A stretch of DNA of 64,000 bases from Sesamum alatum (Eukaryota; Streptophyta; Magnoliopsida; Lamiales; Pedaliaceae). Each line of letters opens with the position of its first letter. Within the stretch, counting starts at the first letter, position 1. Shown here piece by piece: positions 23,011 through 34,927 of this stretch. The notes under the pieces are model-generated. The model was given only the letters and a program-made list of their open reading frames with translations. It did no database searches and had not been told where the DNA came from. The DNA is taken from assembly GCA_034509735.1 (NCBI GenBank), contig JACGWO010000005.1, positions 35,556,479-35,620,478 on the forward strand, written 5' to 3'. A program made the position numbers and the translations under genes.

Positions 23011-23972
23011 TAACATGTAAAAAACAAACTTAGTTACTGCACACAATCACAGACACTCCATTGTGGTTATTACAATGTAAGTCCATTAGTTTATTGCTCC
23101 TCGAAAGCAATGTTGGTGTTTTGGCTAAGTAATTATAAGAGTGGTGGTCCAATGACAAAGAACTTCCAAAGTAAGCACAATCCTCACTTTCTTTTTAATA
23201 CATTGGATTTGTAAAGTTTGAGGGAGTCTACATTCTTGGATTGAATTATTAATTCACTAATTAGGACTTGCATTCGGACAAAGTACTTTGAACCATTTAC
23301 ACTTTGTCCTTCATAATTATCGTTATCTTATGTCCCATATGATTTAGTGGTTTGGTTTGTACTAACTGAAATTTTGTTGATCATGAAAAATATTAATTAA
23401 TCGATAAAGAAAGAATTACAGGACGATTTACGAATTAGGATGTTTTTTTGCCCATTACAGTTCATAGTCAGGATCCGTTAGATAGTTCTTCTTTTGCTAA
23501 CGCACACACCCGACTCACACATACACCCAAGTTCGAACACAAAACCTTCTATAAAAGATTTTGAATCATAACCATTGAACTGCCCCTTAAAGGACTAGGA
23601 TCCGTTAGATTGGTTGAATTATAGTTCTCCAATATTTAGGTCGATGTGTTTGTAACTATTAAATGCGTTGTAATAAATTATGCATCCCCAGAGAGAGTTT
23701 GGCTAAGTTTATTAAAACGCTTTATAGGTACATCTTATAAATTGTTTTAAACCTCATAGGATGTTAAATTTTATTTTAAAATAAGTGCTTAAATTGTTCA
23801 GATAGAATAAAATGATGGAACTTACGAGATATTAGTAATTACAAATTTGTAATTAATTCATAGGAGTTCTAAAATTTTAAAAATTAGTTAAAAACTCTTT
23901 ACTTTTAACACAAGAAATAGCTTAGAAGCTCTTGGTATTTTACTTTTAGAGTTTATAAGGACTGTTTATCTA
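23011..23972. other. Intergenic, tRNA-like remnant, no gene seen
   Basis: At about 23490-23600 the minus strand reads a tRNA-like head ('GGGGCAGTTCAATGG', then 'TGTTCGAACTTGGG'), possibly a third SINE type. 23690-23960 resembles the termini of the element at 51321-52263. No coding sequence supported. Confidence 0.35.
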
Positions 23973-24245
23973 TCTATATTATATATTAAGGGAGAGGGGT
24001 CTCTTTGGTGTCTCTCTTTTTTTGTCTGTTTTTTTATTTTCTCATCTAACTTTCCAATCCCTTATTATCTTTTAATACTTACTTTTTTTTTCATTCATCT
24101 TTTTTTTGTCATAATTTTCTTATAAATTTAATATTAATTTATTATTTTGTATATATTTTATTAAATAACAAATATTTTATAAATATTTTATTTTAAATAG
24201 TATTACAGAATTTGCACATACATTGAGTGTGCCACAAATTACTAG
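23973..24245 (+). mobile_element. Non-autonomous Helitron, first of an end-to-end pair
   Basis: Starts TCTATATTATATATTAAGGG after an A and ends ACTAG. The 3' hairpin is GCACA...TGTGC ('GCACATACATTGAGTGTGC') followed by 12 bases and CTAG. 273 bp. Confidence 0.65.
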
Positions 24246-24513
24246 TCTATACTATATATTAAGGGAGAACACATCTTTGGTATATCTCCTTTTTTTGGTC
24301 TGTTCTTTTAATATTTAGTTTTTTTGTTCTCATCTAACTTCGCACTGCCATTACTCTTTTTTTATTTTTATTATTTTTTTCCCACAATTTTTTATAAATT
24401 TCAAATTAACTTATTATTTTATATATATTTTTTAAATAATAAATTTTATAAGTTTATATTTTAAATAATATTATAGAAGTTGCGTACACACACTATGTGC
24501 TTCAAATTACTAG
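24246..24513 (+). mobile_element. Non-autonomous Helitron, second of an end-to-end pair
   Basis: Starts TCTATACTATATATTAAGGG on the very next base after the first copy's CTAG and ends TTACTAG followed by T, with hairpin-like 'GCGTACACACACTATGTGC'. 268 bp; the interior matches its neighbour ('TTTTTGGTCTGTTC', 'CTCATCTAACTT'). Confidence 0.65.
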
Positions 24514-25469
24514 TTTAAATATATATATCACAAATAATTTATAACATCTTATTACATGTTTTAAATATTCCGGTGACCAATTTATTGAGATCTAAATTAA
24601 GAATCTATCCCAAGAAAATTTTGGTTTCACAATTTTAAAAACCTAAGTGGGTTGAATTAGATCCAGCCCAACCCTAATGGACCCGGATCCCGGATTCCAG
24701 TTATTACTTCATATGGATCAACAGACTATCCATTAGTGACTTTGACCCAAACCCGAAATCATCCATGCACGGATCCACAGATACTCTATATTGGGCCATT
24801 TGCGGACTTGTGTATTTACAAATTCACTATTTTATTTTTATATTTTCGAAACCTTCATAATATGTCTTTTCAAGATTTTGGAAAAATTCAAGAATAAATA
24901 ATAAATAGATGAAAAGGATGGAATATTCAGGAAACTAGAAGATGTTTTCCCCTCAGTGGGCCAGACTAGCTTGTCTTCTGAATTATTTGAATTGTGGGCC
25001 GGCCCACTAATCATACTATTGCAAGATAATGATCTTGGATGTATGTGTGTATGTGAATATGTATATTTAATCAAACGTCAGGTTGGATATTCTGTTGCAA
25101 TTCTTGTTACATCTTTTAATTTCGATTCACATATGTACGTCGCGTGTGTGAAAATTACGTTCAAATTTATCTAAGAAAAATATTTTATACGCGTGGTGTT
25201 TATATGTGAAACAAAATAGAAGGATTTTAAGTGACTCCACATTAAAAAAATATATCAATATTCCATATCTGTCAATTTTTTATTTTTTTTATAATTTGTT
25301 GTTTTTTCTCTCTTCTCAACTTCTCATTATCTTTTTTTCAACTTCCACGTCCCTTTTCTTTCCTTTTTTATTTTTTTTTATCTTTTCTATATTTTCTAAT
25401 ATTTTATTAATATAATTAATATATTTTTATCATAGTAATTATTTTTTAAAAAAAATAAATTAATTGTGC
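24514..25469. other. Intergenic, no gene seen
   Basis: Contains a GC-richer piece at 24660-24800 with repeated 'GGATCC/GGACCCGGAT' words, likely an LTR fragment, and a T-rich stretch at 25260-25440. No frame is convincing. Confidence 0.4.
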
Positions 25470-25787
25470 CACTAAAAGAAATGTAGCATTTAATCATGGC
25501 TAATTGTCATGGTTAAAACTAAATAGTCGTAGTAAAAAGTCAATAACCATGGCTATGCAACGGTTGTTGGGCATGTTTTTACAAGTGTAGTTAATGCATT
25601 TGTCACGATAAAAAACCATGACAAAACTATTTGTCATGGCTCATAGCCACGACAAAAATCGTTTTCATGGTGGATAAGTTAAATATTTGCGTCGATTTTT
25701 GTTTAGCCGTAGTTAGTAATAATTATTTACCATGATTTTAGTCCATAACCGATAAAATGGTAGGCTATAGTAATACTTTTACTAATG
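25470..25787. mobile_element. CACTA-type miniature element with TGC target duplication
   Basis: Starts CACTAAAAGAAATG, ends TTTTACTAATG, flanked by TGC on both sides. 318 bp with the family interior ('GCAACGGTTGTTGG', 'CATGGCTCATAGCCACGAC'). Confidence 0.75.
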
Positions 25788-26889
25788 TGCACACACGTTT
25801 GAGTGTGCCACGTATACTTGTATGTATAATTATTGTGTGTGTATTTTTTATTTTTTTTGGTCCCCCTGGTTTGTTTTGTTTCATTCATGAGTGTTTTTTT
25901 TTATTGTTGTTAAAATCCAAAAATAGGGATAGGGGAAAAAGACAGTAATAGACAATACAACATAATAATTGAAAGCTGGTCCATTACATTTGGTGTTATT
26001 CATGATGTTGATCTCCATTTCTGGCTCACTCTTTTTCCAGAAATTAATTTTGTCTTTAACAAAATTAAAAAACCTATCAATTTTCTTTTATGCACAACAG
26101 CAACAACAATAGTTGACAAGCTTGGATTTTAAGCATGTTCAATGTACAAAAGTATCTATGTTTTTTGTCTATTTTTGGTAATTAAAAGGGTAGGGGAGTA
26201 TTCTTTGAGCATGATCATCAATTATTTTATTAAAATCAGTCTAATTGTTTATGAAATAAAGTCATGATCATTAGCCACAATTATGGAAAGACAATTTATG
26301 AATGAAAAATAATTAATCTCCTTAATCTTCTATTATAATTCCTTTTTACCACTATAATAAAAATACTAGAAAGATCCATTTATTTCTTATAAAGGTGTAT
26401 TCACACTGTTAAACAATCACATCAGCTTTTAGATAAAGTCGTCGTTGAACATGGTGTTACAGCCAGGTCAAACAAACGATATGGGGTTTGGATCTCATTG
26501 TCACTTATTTATAAAAGAAAGATTTCACATTCAGGGTTTCCACGTGAGAGTCGGCGTGTTGAGATATTAATATTAAATATTAAATATAAATTTTATTATC
26601 AATTTATTTTTCTCAGAAACCAAACTCATTCAAATTAATAATATTTTTCAATCTTTAGAGTGCTTTATAATTAAAAATTATTATTTTGGTATTTTTAATA
26701 TTTTGGAGATGTTTTTCTTTTCTTTTCTTTAATATCCTCTTGTCGACTTTCGTTTTTCTCATTTTCTTCTCAATATCTCAAAATTTCTCTCCTTTTTTTT
26801 AAAAAAAAATAGTTTTTTGCTTATCCAAAAATATATATATTTGTAAAAATAACAATTATTTTTTTAAAATCTTTAATCAATTGTATACA

Positions 26890-27190
26890 CTTTCACTATG
26901 GTTAAGTACCATAATAAAAGGTAAAAAAATATGGCTGATACTAATTAGCCACGATTGCGCAACGGCTATTAGCCATTATTTTTTAAAGTGAAGCCAAAAC
27001 ATCTGTTACAACTAAAAATTGAGACAAATATTTTGGTCATAAGTAAAACAGTATGAATATTAATTAATCGTAGCAAAAGATTTTGTTTTCGCATCGATTT
27101 TATTTAATCGTGATAGATAATATTAATTTACTACGAATTTAAATGGTTGTTATTTATAGCATATGGAATAATCAATTTTTTTTTTAATGA
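26890..27190. mobile_element. CACTA-type miniature element, diverged
   Basis: Contains 'TTTCACTATGGTTAAG', 'GCGCAACGGCTATTAGCC' and 'TCGCATCGATTTTATTTAATCG', all family words in order. The right end is degraded into an A/T run. Confidence 0.4.
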
Positions 27191-27344
27191 TTTGAGTGTT
27201 CTGCACTCACTAATCTGTACAATAAAAAGCACTGAAAAAAGAAAGACAAGATTCAGTTGATCTCAACCGCACTACCAAAACTAACTAAATGCAACGTACT
27301 TCAAATTTCTTAATAAGAAAATGAAGTAAATCAAAATAAAATTT

Positions 27345-27596
27345 AAATCTTGAAGTCCCATGACTTTAGAGGTCATGGTTCGAACCACACTAATACGTGA
27401 AATGATAGTCTACTGCATAAATAGGTATTGTTTGTATATTGTTATAATAAGGTGTTGTTTAGATTTAATTTATGTGATATTGTTCATTAGGGTATGATTG
27501 TTGTAATTGTTTCTGTTAGATATTGATATTAATCAGAATTGGTTGTAATCGATTTACTTCAATTAATAATATTCATCGCTTTCACTTTAAAAAAAA
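27345..27596 (+). mobile_element. Au-like SINE, copy 2
   Basis: Head with 'AGAGGTCATGGTTCGAACC', body 'TTATGTGATATTGTTCATTAG' shortened, tail 'ATTCATCGCTTTCAC' then an A run. It lies head-out against the copy at 27772-28005. Confidence 0.55.
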
Positions 27597-27771
27597 TTAA
27601 ATCTTATTTAATTAAATGACAACGACAACGCCGAATAAATCAAAATTTAGAAGAAAAACATGAATTCGGAGGTCAAGGGAAGAAAATTCTTACAATAACA
27701 AATTTCTTTCAACAACTCTCGATAATCTAAATTATTAATCCAAGTGTGTTTTTTTTTTTTCTTTTTCAATT

Positions 27772-28005
27772 GGAAGTGATGAATTTTAATAATAGAAAGT
27801 AAAGTAATTACATTCAGTCGTCTCGGCTATTAATATTGAACAGAGACAATTACAAACAATCAAATCAATAATATCACATAAACTAACACCTAGCTATTAC
27901 AGTAGCAAATCATACCTACTATATATTAGAAATAACACCAACTCACGCAGGAGTTCGAACTCATGACCTCTAAGATTATGTGGCCTCAACTTGACCAACT
28001 AAGTT
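27772..28005 (-). mobile_element. Au-like SINE, copy 3
   Basis: Minus-strand head ('AGTTGGTCAAGTTGAGGCC', 'GAGTTCGAACTCCTGCG') and body ending near 27780. It is opposed to copy 2, with about 175 bp between them, so a transcript crossing both could fold back. Confidence 0.6.
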
Positions 28006-28609
28006 AAACCTACTCGATAACCCAAGTGTATTAAAATGAGTTGATTTTGCGCTTTATCTTCAAAATTTGCAATCATTTGTTAAAAGTGCTAGTTTTTCTA
28101 TTAAAAGTGCTGGTCATGATGAGGAAATTGATGGGCAATATCTGTCGAAATCCGACGTACGAGAGTTGTTGTTACAATGGTCAAACTTATGAAATGTGTG
28201 GTTTATGACATTCTTAACCAAAAATCCAGCTCCCCAGCCACAAGTTGGCAACTAGGTGGCTGGAGCCGACATTTGACTCGACTCATTCTGCATTCGTGCC
28301 TTTTAAACTAGTGATGTTTGATTTATTGTTTAAGTGGTGAGATTGAGATTTCATAATTAAGAAGTTGTGAGTTTGAAACATACAAATATTAAGTATTTTA
28401 GTCTACTTTTTTATATATAGTAGTATGTTGTTTCTTTATTCATTTTGAATTTATTGGTTTGGTTTAAAACTATTGATGTATAGCATACGGAATGTTGTAA
28501 TAATAGTATGACGGTTGGTTTAGATTTATCGAAGTATTTTAAAAAAAAAATAGTGAAAATGAATGCTAACACAATTAATACAAGTATAAAGACGAATTTA
28601 ATTATTTTA

Positions 28610-28815
28610 TGTTTGGATCGACAGATTTAGATGTAAGAATTTCAAATCCATAATAACGAATTCATCAAATTTGTTTGGATAAATTTATTTCACAAAAGAT
28701 TTCAAATCCTTGAGCTGTTATTTCGTATTATATTTTACAGCATTGTAATGGAATTCAAATCCATTCAATATAGAGTCATTTGAAATTTTTATTTCAAATT
28801 CACTCTTCAAACCAA
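28610..28815. repeat. Miniature element rich in ATTTGAAAT words
   Basis: Left 'GTTTGGATCGACAGATTTAG' is mirrored by right 'CCAAAGCATTACATCC'; inside, 'TTTCAAATCC' and its complement alternate. Related to 59055-59290. Confidence 0.45.
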
Positions 28816-28893
28816 AGCATTACATCCAAAACCTAAATTATTATTTTATAATTTCCCAATTAATATTTTATGTTTAGTGGGCAAGAACAAGAA

Positions 28894-28964
28894 GCACCAG
28901 TGGTCTAGTGGTAGAATAGTACCCTGCCACGGTACAGACCCGGGTTCGATTCCCGGCTGGTGCA
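28894..28964 (+). tRNA. tRNA-Gly (anticodon GCC)
   Basis: A full cloverleaf in 71 bases: acceptor GCACCAG pairs with CTGGTGC, discriminator A at 28964, D-arm with A box TGGTCTAGTGG, anticodon arm CCCTGCCACGG with GCC at 28926-28928, and T-arm with B box GGTTCGATTCC. No intron, and no encoded CCA, as usual for nuclear tRNAs. T runs downstream (about 28979-28985) can stop RNA polymerase III, and a CAA motif lies upstream. It decodes GGC/GGU. It looks intact and functional rather than a SINE head. Confidence 0.97.
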
Positions 28965-29231
28965 AGATTTTAATTTTCAATTTTTTGTTTTGGAAATCAT
29001 GTTTTGACTTCTAGGGTACAACCATGCAAAGCGCAACATTAAAAGTACAATCACGTTTTGACCACATGGCACAATATGATTGGATAGTCAAACGTATCTC
29101 TTTGGAAATGGATCCCCGATCCTCCACTTGTCACTTTGCTCCTTTCCCATTTTATTGGGTTTCCATGACCAATGAGTTACATATCAAATTATGGGCTATT
29201 TTTCAATTACGTAATAGAAAAAGAAATCAAA

Positions 29232-29267
<36 letters not shown>

Positions 29268-29282
29268 AGGCACATTTTAATA

Positions 29283-30281
29283 TGATAAATTATATTTTTG
29301 GTCGCATAAGTAAACTCATTTTCAATTTTGGTCGCATACTGTGGGGAATTCACCCATTACATTTTATATGTCTATTTTTTTTTTAATCGAATTTCAGGAC
29401 CAAAAGGGGATTTCCATTAATTGATAACGGCAGAATCACGTGACTCGCATGCTTCCGTTAAATTGCTCGGGATAAATTATATTTTTGGTCCCATACTATG
29501 CGAATTTACACATTACATCTTATATGTCCATCTTTTTTCCAATTTCATGACCAAAAAGGGGCTTTCTGTTAATTGCTAATGGTAAAATAAAGATTACATA
29601 TCCTAATTTATAGCCTAATATTGCCGAAAATTGAGAAATTAGGGGCACAATGAACGTTAATCCCTACCACAAACAAAACATAATCTCACAAACAATGAGG
29701 GAAATCATTCTTCTTCCTCTTATAAAAGTTTATTTCTTTTTTTTCATTTAGTATGAACCAAAAATTAAAAATGATTGCAAAGGATGAAGTGTTTTGCCAC
29801 TATTGAAGGGCTACAAGTTTTATAACCTCGTGAACCGATAACAACTCAGGTAGAAAGTGTTTTGGATGCTCGAATAAAAAAAGTGGGTGCATTTTTTTTG
29901 CTTCGGAAGACCTACCGATGTGTGTAGGAGCAAGGGTTATTGCACCCGGATTACTTAGGATATGTTATCTTCATTTTTACCATTACCAATTAACGGAAAG
30001 CCCCTTTCGGTCCTAAAATTGGAAAAAGAAAATGGATATATAGGATGTAATTAATGTGTGAATTCTTATGAAACGGGTCCACTTATGAGACCAAAAATGT
30101 AATTTACCCCGAGCAATTAAACGGGGCCGTGATTCTGCCGTTAGCAATTAACAGAATATCTCTTTTGATCCTGAAATTGGAAAAAAAAATCGACATATGG
30201 GATGTAATGTGTCAATTCCCACAATATGGGACCAAAATTAAAAACGAGTCCACTTATGGGATCAAAAGTGTAATTTACCCT
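29283..30281. mobile_element. Large inverted-repeat Mutator-type element, 9-bp flanking repeat
   Basis: Left arm (29283-29590) and right arm (about 29975-30281) are inverted copies, each with two related sub-units starting 'TAAATTATATTTTTGGTC' or its complement. ATTTTAATA flanks both ends exactly (29274-29282, 30282-30290). The 385-base spacer (29590-29975) is non-repetitive and carries no convincing frame. RNA from it would fold into a hairpin of about 300 bp. Confidence 0.65.
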
Positions 30282-30299
30282 ATTTTAATATAAATCCTA

Positions 30300-30705
30300 T
30301 ACCTTGTGTTTGGTTTTATTTTTGGAATGTTGTGTTTTGTTTTGTGGAGATAGAGAGAAAAATAAAGATAAATAAGTGTGTGTTAGAGATAGGGTGTATG
30401 TTTGGGTTTGTTTGTGGAGTTAATTTTTAAATAGTGTAAAAAAATATATTGTATGTATTGTGTTGTATATTCAGAGACAAAAAATACTGTTAATTGTCAA
30501 ATCATGTCTCTTTTTTATATAACTTTATAAATATATATATATATGTATATAATAATATTTATTTATTTGTAGGTGAATGTATGTATATATGAAAAAACGA
30601 GCCAAAACGTCTAATAAAAATATTTTAGGTAATATCATATTTAATTTTGTTTTCTCACTATTTCGAAAACGATTTAAAAATGAAACCAAACAAAGCCATA
30701 GTATC
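30300..30705. repeat. Miniature element, GTTTGGTTT...AAACCAAAC ends
   Basis: Begins 'GTGTTTGGTTTTATTTTTGG' and ends 'AAAAATGAAACCAAACAAAG'. Inside are 'GTGGAGATAGAGAG' and 'CAGAGACAAAAAATACTG', which recur at 45245-45620 and 58690-59030 (both inverted). Confidence 0.5.
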
Positions 30706-31474
30706 TCTTAAAGAAATCAAGAATGGGAGTCATGTCATTTAGAGTATATATAAATAATAAAAAAATTAATTAATTTTACTATAGTATCTCTTAAATAAAT
30801 AATTTTGGCATATCCAATTTTCTTTTTTATATTAGTTGACCTAATAAATCCAAATCAAAATGATCAAATATTTTTCTTGCATTAGTCTCGGAATATTTGT
30901 TTGATAAAATGATTAAGTTTAATTTTAGTGGGCGTCAATTTTTTAATTTGTTTTCCATTTTAATCTAGTGAAAGGAAATGAATAAGATCGTTGAGTTATT
31001 TTTCTTATCAAATAAATAAATAAGATCGTTGAGAAAAGTTTTAATAGTTATGAGATTTAAAGTTTGTAAATTATAGTAAAACGGAGCTCTAATTAGTCTT
31101 AAATCGCTCAAGCAAGTCCGGAGCACGGAATATTATATAATAAATCCTTTTATTTTAATTTTTTGGTACCAATTTAGTCCTTTAATTGTAAATTAATTAA
31201 GCTTCTACCTATAAACTCTAACTGTTTTTTTTTTTTTTTTTTTTCTTCTTTAGGTGGGGGAGGTAAATAAAAATATTCAAGAATTATTGTATAAGTCGTT
31301 AAGCTATATATATGCTACTTCAATAACTCCTAGTCCTAGCATTAAATTCTATACAACCTATATATACGAAATTCGCCATGCTACAATATTGATGAATGGT
31401 TGTCAATAATGTGAATTTGACTTATACCTGTATTCATACGTATATCTCTTTATCATTTTTATATAAAGTAGTTC

Positions 31475-31698
31475 ACGTGCCACGTCGTTTCTGAATGTAT
31501 ATAACAAATATTATATTTTCATATTTTAAAATATATTATAAATATATATATATATATATATATATAAACCAACACATCACATTTCAAATAAAGAAAGAAA
31601 AAAAGTAAAAAAACCAATTTAGCGGTATTATTGGCATAACAAAAAAAAATAATGTTAGTGTGTAAGTAACCGCTCTTTGTGCGTATAATAGAGTTTCT
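31475..31698 (-). mobile_element. Helitron fragment
   Basis: Minus-strand copy with 'GTGCCACGTCGTTTCTG', a (TA)n tract and 'GTGTAAGTAACCGCTCTTTG'; neither end is intact. Confidence 0.45.
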
Positions 31699-31705
31699 TA
31701 TTATA

Positions 31706-32009
31706 TCTATACTATTATAAAAGAAAACCTTTTCGTCGTACCAATTTTGAATGCCCTAATTTACCCTTTTGATTCATTCTTTTTTTTTTTTTTGAAACGG
31801 CCATAATAGTAATTTCACTATTTTTTTTAATAACTCCACAATAACCCATTACCCACATTTTTCTCAACAGACTCTACATTTCTCACCAACTTTTTTCTTC
31901 TTTATTTTTTCATTCTACGATTGTTTTTTTCATAAATTTCTTTTCTTTCTTCATTTCACATCATATTTATATTTATATGCTCGCGGAGATCGCGTGCAAC
32001 GACGACTAG
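31706..32009 (+). mobile_element. Non-autonomous Helitron, complete ends
   Basis: A|TCTATACTATTATAAAAG at the left and CTAG|T at the right. Hairpin-like GCTCGCG...CGCGTGC precedes the end by about 10 bases. 304 bp; a relative without ends lies at 37283-37680. Confidence 0.65.
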
Positions 32010-32480
32010 TTAGTATAAATATAGAGTATATAGATAATAGTATAGATACATAAATGACATTTCTGGTAATTTAAAAAATTGGTGTTTCGGTGTAAGTAAC
32101 GTTCATTGTGAGTAAAATCGAGGTTTTCGTTTTATATCAGTATAGATATTATTTTCACATTTTAAAATATATTATAAATATATATATATATATATATAAA
32201 CCAACACATTACATTTCAAAAAAATCAAAGAAAAGAAAAGAAACACACTTAGTGGTATACTGGTATTATCACCATAACAAAAAATTGAAGTTGCCTGTAA
32301 GTAACCACTATTTGTGGGTAAAGTGGAGTTTTCTTTCTATATTCATGTAAATATAGAGTATAGATAATAGTATAGATTAATAAAGGATATTTTTGTTAAT
32401 TTAAATAATTGGCGTTGCGGTGTAAGTAACTGCTCTTTGTGATTAAAGTTGAGATTTTCTTTTCATATTAGTATAGACTA
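32010..32480 (-). mobile_element. Cluster of truncated Helitron copies
   Basis: Three minus-strand pieces in series share 'GGTGTAAGTAAC' and a terminal 'AGTATAGA' (near 32105, 32300 and 32430). They follow directly on the complete copy, making a Helitron-on-Helitron cluster from 31475. Confidence 0.45.
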
Positions 32481-32502
32481 AAATTTACAATTATTGTATA
32501 TA

Positions 32503-32747
32503 GGGTAAATTATAATGGCCTCTCCGAGATTTGTTATAATTATAAATATTCTCGCATTGTTTAAAAAATTACAAATACACCCTGAAATCAACAACCGTCT
32601 AACAAATACCTCCAATAATGACATGTCACAATGGAGTATTTATTAGACGCCGGTTAATTTCAGAAGGATATTTATAATTTTTTAAACAATGATAGAGTAT
32701 TGTAATTGTAACAAATTTTTTTTAAAAAATCCATTGTAATTTACTCT
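32503..32747. mobile_element. Mutator-type miniature element, right end worn
   Basis: Starts GGGTAAATTATAATGG; right side GTAATTTACTC. Interior 'CCGAGATTTGTTATAATTAT' as in the copy at 17257. No clean 9-bp flank seen. Confidence 0.45.
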
Positions 32748-32877
32748 TTTCTGCATATACATTTCTTCAACTGTCAAATTAGCCCTACTTGACTTTCGGT
32801 TGGACTTGGAGGGCTAAGCTATTAGAATTCATTCACTTTCTATCCTATGTCAAACTTTAATTTAGTTAATTAAATTA

Positions 32878-33132
32878 AGGTAAATTACAGGGACACCCCT
32901 TGAAATTAAACTAAAATACATAAACAATCCCTACTTTTTATAAAATTATACCTATACTCTCTGAGGTTTTGATTGTATTACAAATACACCCTTATTCAAA
33001 GAAAAATCTTACACTAATACCCTTTGAAAAAATATTATACTAACACCCCTAGGGGGTGTAGCTGTAATTCACAAATGAAAAGAAATATTTGTATAATTAA
33101 ACATAACCTGAGGGTGTCAATGTAATTTACCC
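32878..33132. mobile_element. Mutator-type miniature element
   Basis: AGGTAAATTACAGGGACACC at the left and TGTCAATGTAATTTACCC at the right. Same subfamily as 4338-4593 and 35333-35549. Flanks are AT-rich and only partly alike. Confidence 0.55.
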
Positions 33133-33379
33133 TAAAATAAAATTTGATTTGTTAACGGCGTGGATGACCCAGCAACGCATCAAATCAATTTGACTACGTT
33201 AGGGTTTTCTGATCTTCTAAGTTATTGAAGTCTTAACTCTATAAGAAGCATGAGGTCAAATAACTCTAAATCCACCAAACTTGGTGTGAAATTATTGACC
33301 CTTTTTCATATAGCTAAAATAAGTACGAAAATATCAAATAACGTGAATCATAAAGTACTATAACTTATACAATTGTGTG

Positions 33380-33635
33380 GCTTAAATAAATTTTGGTCCC
33401 ATAACTTAAGTCATTGGACGCTTTCGTCCTTTAACTTTTTACAGTAGTATTTTGGTCCTACATTTTTTTAATTTTCATGGTTTCAGTCCCTTTTTCTACT
33501 AGAATTCACCTCCATCTGCGAAAATGGTGAACTCAAGAAAACTCAAAAAATGCAGGACCAAAATGCTACCCTAAAAAGTTAAAAGGACGAAAACATTGAT
33601 ATCTAAGTTATGGGACAGAAAAATACAGTTAAACC
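33380..33635. repeat. Hairpin repeat with GGTCCCATAA words
   Basis: Left 'TTTTGGTCCCATAACTTAAG ' and right 'CTAAGTTATGGGACAG' are opposed, with 'TTTAACTTTTTA' against 'AAAAAGTTAAAA' inside. Resembles 3110-3465 in style. Non-coding. Confidence 0.45.
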
Positions 33636-34278
33636 TAATTATACTGATATGATACGATACACGATGTTTAATATTATCATGACCCGGTCCGTATATATGT
33701 CTTTTTATCCTTAAATAGGGATTTAAGGACATTGATTGTATTCGAGAGAGAAACAAAAGATAGTAATTAGGTTAAGGTTATAATGTTGATTGGATTAAGC
33801 AAATTATGAGATGTACTCCACGATAAAGACATGGTACCATTCCATCATAAGACTTGAAAGAAAAGCCGAAATATTTGTGGGTTATTATTTCTAGACTAGT
33901 CCCCACAAATATATATTATTATAAATTCAAAAACATAGTCCCCACAAATATATATATTATTATAAATTCTAAACTAGTCCCCACAATATTAAAATATTAT
34001 AATCCATGACCCCATAATTATTTGTTCGGCGTTAATGGGTGGTCTACATTTCATTAATTATATGTCTAGTGGATTCTCTTTCAAGGTGATGTACACTTTT
34101 AGTTGGCTATTTATTGCACCTATTAACTTCCAATAATATTTTAATTAATCTTTTTTGAGTAATGAAATTCAATTTATTTAATAAGTCAAAGATATATGTA
34201 ATTTGATTTATCAATGGGTCGGACCGAAATTTAGGCTAAAATTTCTCGTATTAATTAAAATAAGGTGCTTAATTTAAA

Positions 34279-34571
34279 GGGATAATGATAATTACGTTTG
34301 CATCCTTGATCACTGGTCTATTTATACAAACTATCCTTGTATTTTATGTAATTATAGAAACTACTCATAGCAGTCAAAAAACAGAAGTAATTTGTGTACA
34401 TAATGACGTTGACATTTCTAGGAAGTGTATGTGTAATTTTCAAAAGACAAGTGTAATTTGTGTATATAATGTTGACGTTTCTAGTGGATGTATATGTAAT
34501 TTCTTAAAAGTTTAAATGATTTTGTGTAAATAAATCATATGTTAATTAGAGGGTGTAAATGTAATTATCCC
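34279..34571. mobile_element. Mutator-type miniature element
   Basis: GGGATAATGATAATTACG at the left and GTAATTATCCC at the right; flanks TAATTTAAA and TAATTAAAT match at 7 of 9. Holds a direct duplication of 'GTGTAATTTTCAAAA'-type phrases that creates a Cys-rich frame, not a gene. Confidence 0.55.
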
Positions 34572-34927
34572 TAATTAAATATAAAAATTGTGTATAGTAA
34601 TTAAAGGTAAGGTAATGATGGAATATGAAAATGTGCAAGTGGTGGTGTGGCAACACTTGGAAAGGCAAATGGGAACAAAAGTGAGAATCAATTTGTGTAA
34701 TTAATTGGTTAATTTAATAGGGAAAACATGAAATAATTGAGGGTTAAGGGCCCATCTCAGTGGACTTTAGCGTTGGAATTTTGTGCCCAAGTTGATTACA
34801 ATCTTTTATTATTATTATTAAGATTAATAATTAACCATTACACGTGAATTCATGTGAAGAGGGCCCTCTATGTCCTCTTCAATACAAATCCCATTTTTTC
34901 ATTTCTTTACATATATATATATATATA

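Noticed and set aside
28894..28964. tRNA-Gly as a SINE head
   Set aside because: All stems pair perfectly, no SINE body follows, and a T-run terminator is present, so it is a genuine tRNA gene.
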